Of a stretch of DNA of 64,000 nucleotides, positions 62,930 through 64,000 are shown in pieces. Made by a program: the position numbers and the translations under genes. Numbering within the stretch: position 1 is the first letter of the stretch; each line of letters begins with the position of its first letter. The notes under the pieces are model-generated. The model was given only the letters and a program-made list of their open reading frames with translations, ran no database searches and had not been told where the DNA came from. Source of the stretch: Dryas octopetala (lineage: Eukaryota > Streptophyta > Magnoliopsida > Rosales > Rosaceae); NCBI GenBank assembly GCA_963921425.1, contig OY992833.1:17959738-18023737 (forward strand), written 5' to 3'.

Positions 62930-62986
62930 GAGTCATTAAATTAAAAAAAATGAGTGTGTTTGGCAATCTAATGACTCAAACCTCAT
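62930..62986. repeat. Hairpin beside the 63-kb hAT-like element
   Basis: GGTATGAGTCATTAAATT pairs with AATCTAATGACTCAAACCTCAT. Outside it, TTTCTCTTATAAGCATACAT (about 62894) is inverted beyond the hAT-like element near 63805-63830, so that element appears to have inserted into an older inverted-repeat sequence. Confidence 0.5.
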
Positions 62987-62999
62987 ATGCTTACATTAA

Positions 63000-63786
63000 T
63001 AGGGCTGAGAATGGGTCTGGTTAATTAGGCCCATATTGGCCAAACAATTAACCTACCCGACCAACCAAGTTTGGCTATTTTCTACAACCGACAACCAACC
63101 CGATTATTGTGGGTCGGTTGCGAGTCGAGCAACTGATAAAGTCGGTATAAGTCGGGTCGGTAATGGTTTCAACCGACCTTCTGCCTGCTTGATTTCCATG
63201 CTTTGAGAGCATTCTGAACAAAAAACAAAGCCTTAACTCTCAAGTCTCAACATAAACACCTACATGCTTTATGATTATGAAAGAAAGATGATTTGAGCAT
63301 AAAATTAAAATCACAGTAAAATAATAAATCTCACCAATCAAAACAAATACCAGATTGTTTTCCTCATCTACCATCTCTTGAATTTTTTGGAAAAGCTTTG
63401 CAACGTAAAATTGAGAAATTTTTTAATAAAAACAGTAAACCACATGTACCAAATTAGGGCAGAGAGAGGCTAAGAGAAGATGTGAGTCTCGAGAGGCTGA
63501 TAGAATGATAGTGAGATCTAGAGAGAGAGGCAGAGTGAATTAGGGCTGGGCTTCCTAAACACACACACACAATCCAAGCTTCCTAAAGTTTGCTGTTGGG
63601 TCGGTTATCGGGTAACTGACTTTGGCCTTTTTCACAACCACCAACGTACCTACCGACCCACCTATACCGATTTGGGTGTGAACAACCGACCCGACCTTTA
63701 TGGGTTGGTTGTTGGTTGCATATCGACCTTAGAAATGGGTTGGTAATGTCGGTTGTCGGGTAAAAGCCGACCCATTCCCACCCCTA
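63000..63786. mobile_element. Nonautonomous hAT-like element, TAGGGGTG class
   Basis: The left end TAGGGCTGAGAATGGGTC is inverted on the right as GACCCATTCCCACCCCTA. Likely target duplication: CTTACATT just before (62990-62997) and CTTACATA just after (63787-63794), with two extra bases at the left junction. The arms are rich in CCGACCC/GGTCGGTT words, as in 34119-34901. No transposase. Confidence 0.7.
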
Positions 63787-64000
63787 CTTACATATATATG
63801 CTTATATCAACTTATGCTCATAAGAGAAAATATATATGTTATTAATGCATTAGAAATAGTAATTATAAAGAGAGACATTTGCTTTGATGCTTAATATCTT
63901 TTGAAAAATGGTGGGTTTATTTGTACCCATCCTATTACTCGATTAGTATCCTCACTTAGAAAAATTTGTCAAAATGTGAATTTTTACCCTTCTGATCGAT

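Overview
This window is nuclear DNA of a flowering plant. The genes are split by GT-AG introns, AT-rich intergenic DNA is packed with short transposons, and every recognisable protein matches a eudicot family: a HEN2 helicase, a class II cinnamate 4-hydroxylase, a plastid biotin carboxylase, an FLZ zinc-finger protein and USP-domain receptor-like cytoplasmic kinases. A woody rosid such as a member of Rosaceae is plausible, but I cannot fix the species from sequence alone. All exon joins were made by eye from splice sites, reading frame and remembered family members; no alignment was run.

Layout. 1-1.6 kb: two related inverted-repeat transposons, each with an array of 22-bp dyads on a 33-bp period. 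1.9-9.7 kb (+): complete HEN2, 16 coding exons, 988 codons. 10.6-12.7 kb (-): complete two-exon CYP73A/C4H with a TATA box and AC elements upstream. 14.8-21.7 kb (+): complete plastid acetyl-CoA carboxylase biotin carboxylase subunit, 15 coding exons, 533 codons; one intron holds a hAT-like element. 23.2-25.1 kb (+): a 67-residue one-helix protein in three exons. 26.6-29.2 kb (-): an FLZ protein with a 1.9-kb intron inside its zinc finger. 29.7-44 kb: no convincing gene, but SINEs, hAT-like and Mutator-like elements and old LTR-derived fossils, several with clean target-site duplications. 44.8-46.6 kb (+): a PPR protein. 48.1-53.6 kb (-): a complete USP-coiled coil-kinase gene (RLCK-IXb type, no U-box), 785 codons. 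56.2-60.2 kb (-): its tandem paralogue, which has lost the whole kinase domain, doubled one coiled-coil exon and yet stays open over eight exons (427 codons). 60.2-64 kb: CT repeat, SINE and more inverted-repeat elements.

The genes do not form a pathway. HEN2 acts in nuclear RNA surveillance, C4H in phenylpropanoid synthesis, the biotin carboxylase in plastid fatty-acid synthesis, and the PPR protein probably in organelle RNA handling. The two USP genes are a local duplication.

The two most interesting signals are (1) the kinase-less USP paralogue with its duplicated exon and a transposon inside one copy of the duplication, and (2) the strict 33-bp arrays of TTCGGC-N10-GCCGAA dyads shared by three separate nonautonomous elements.
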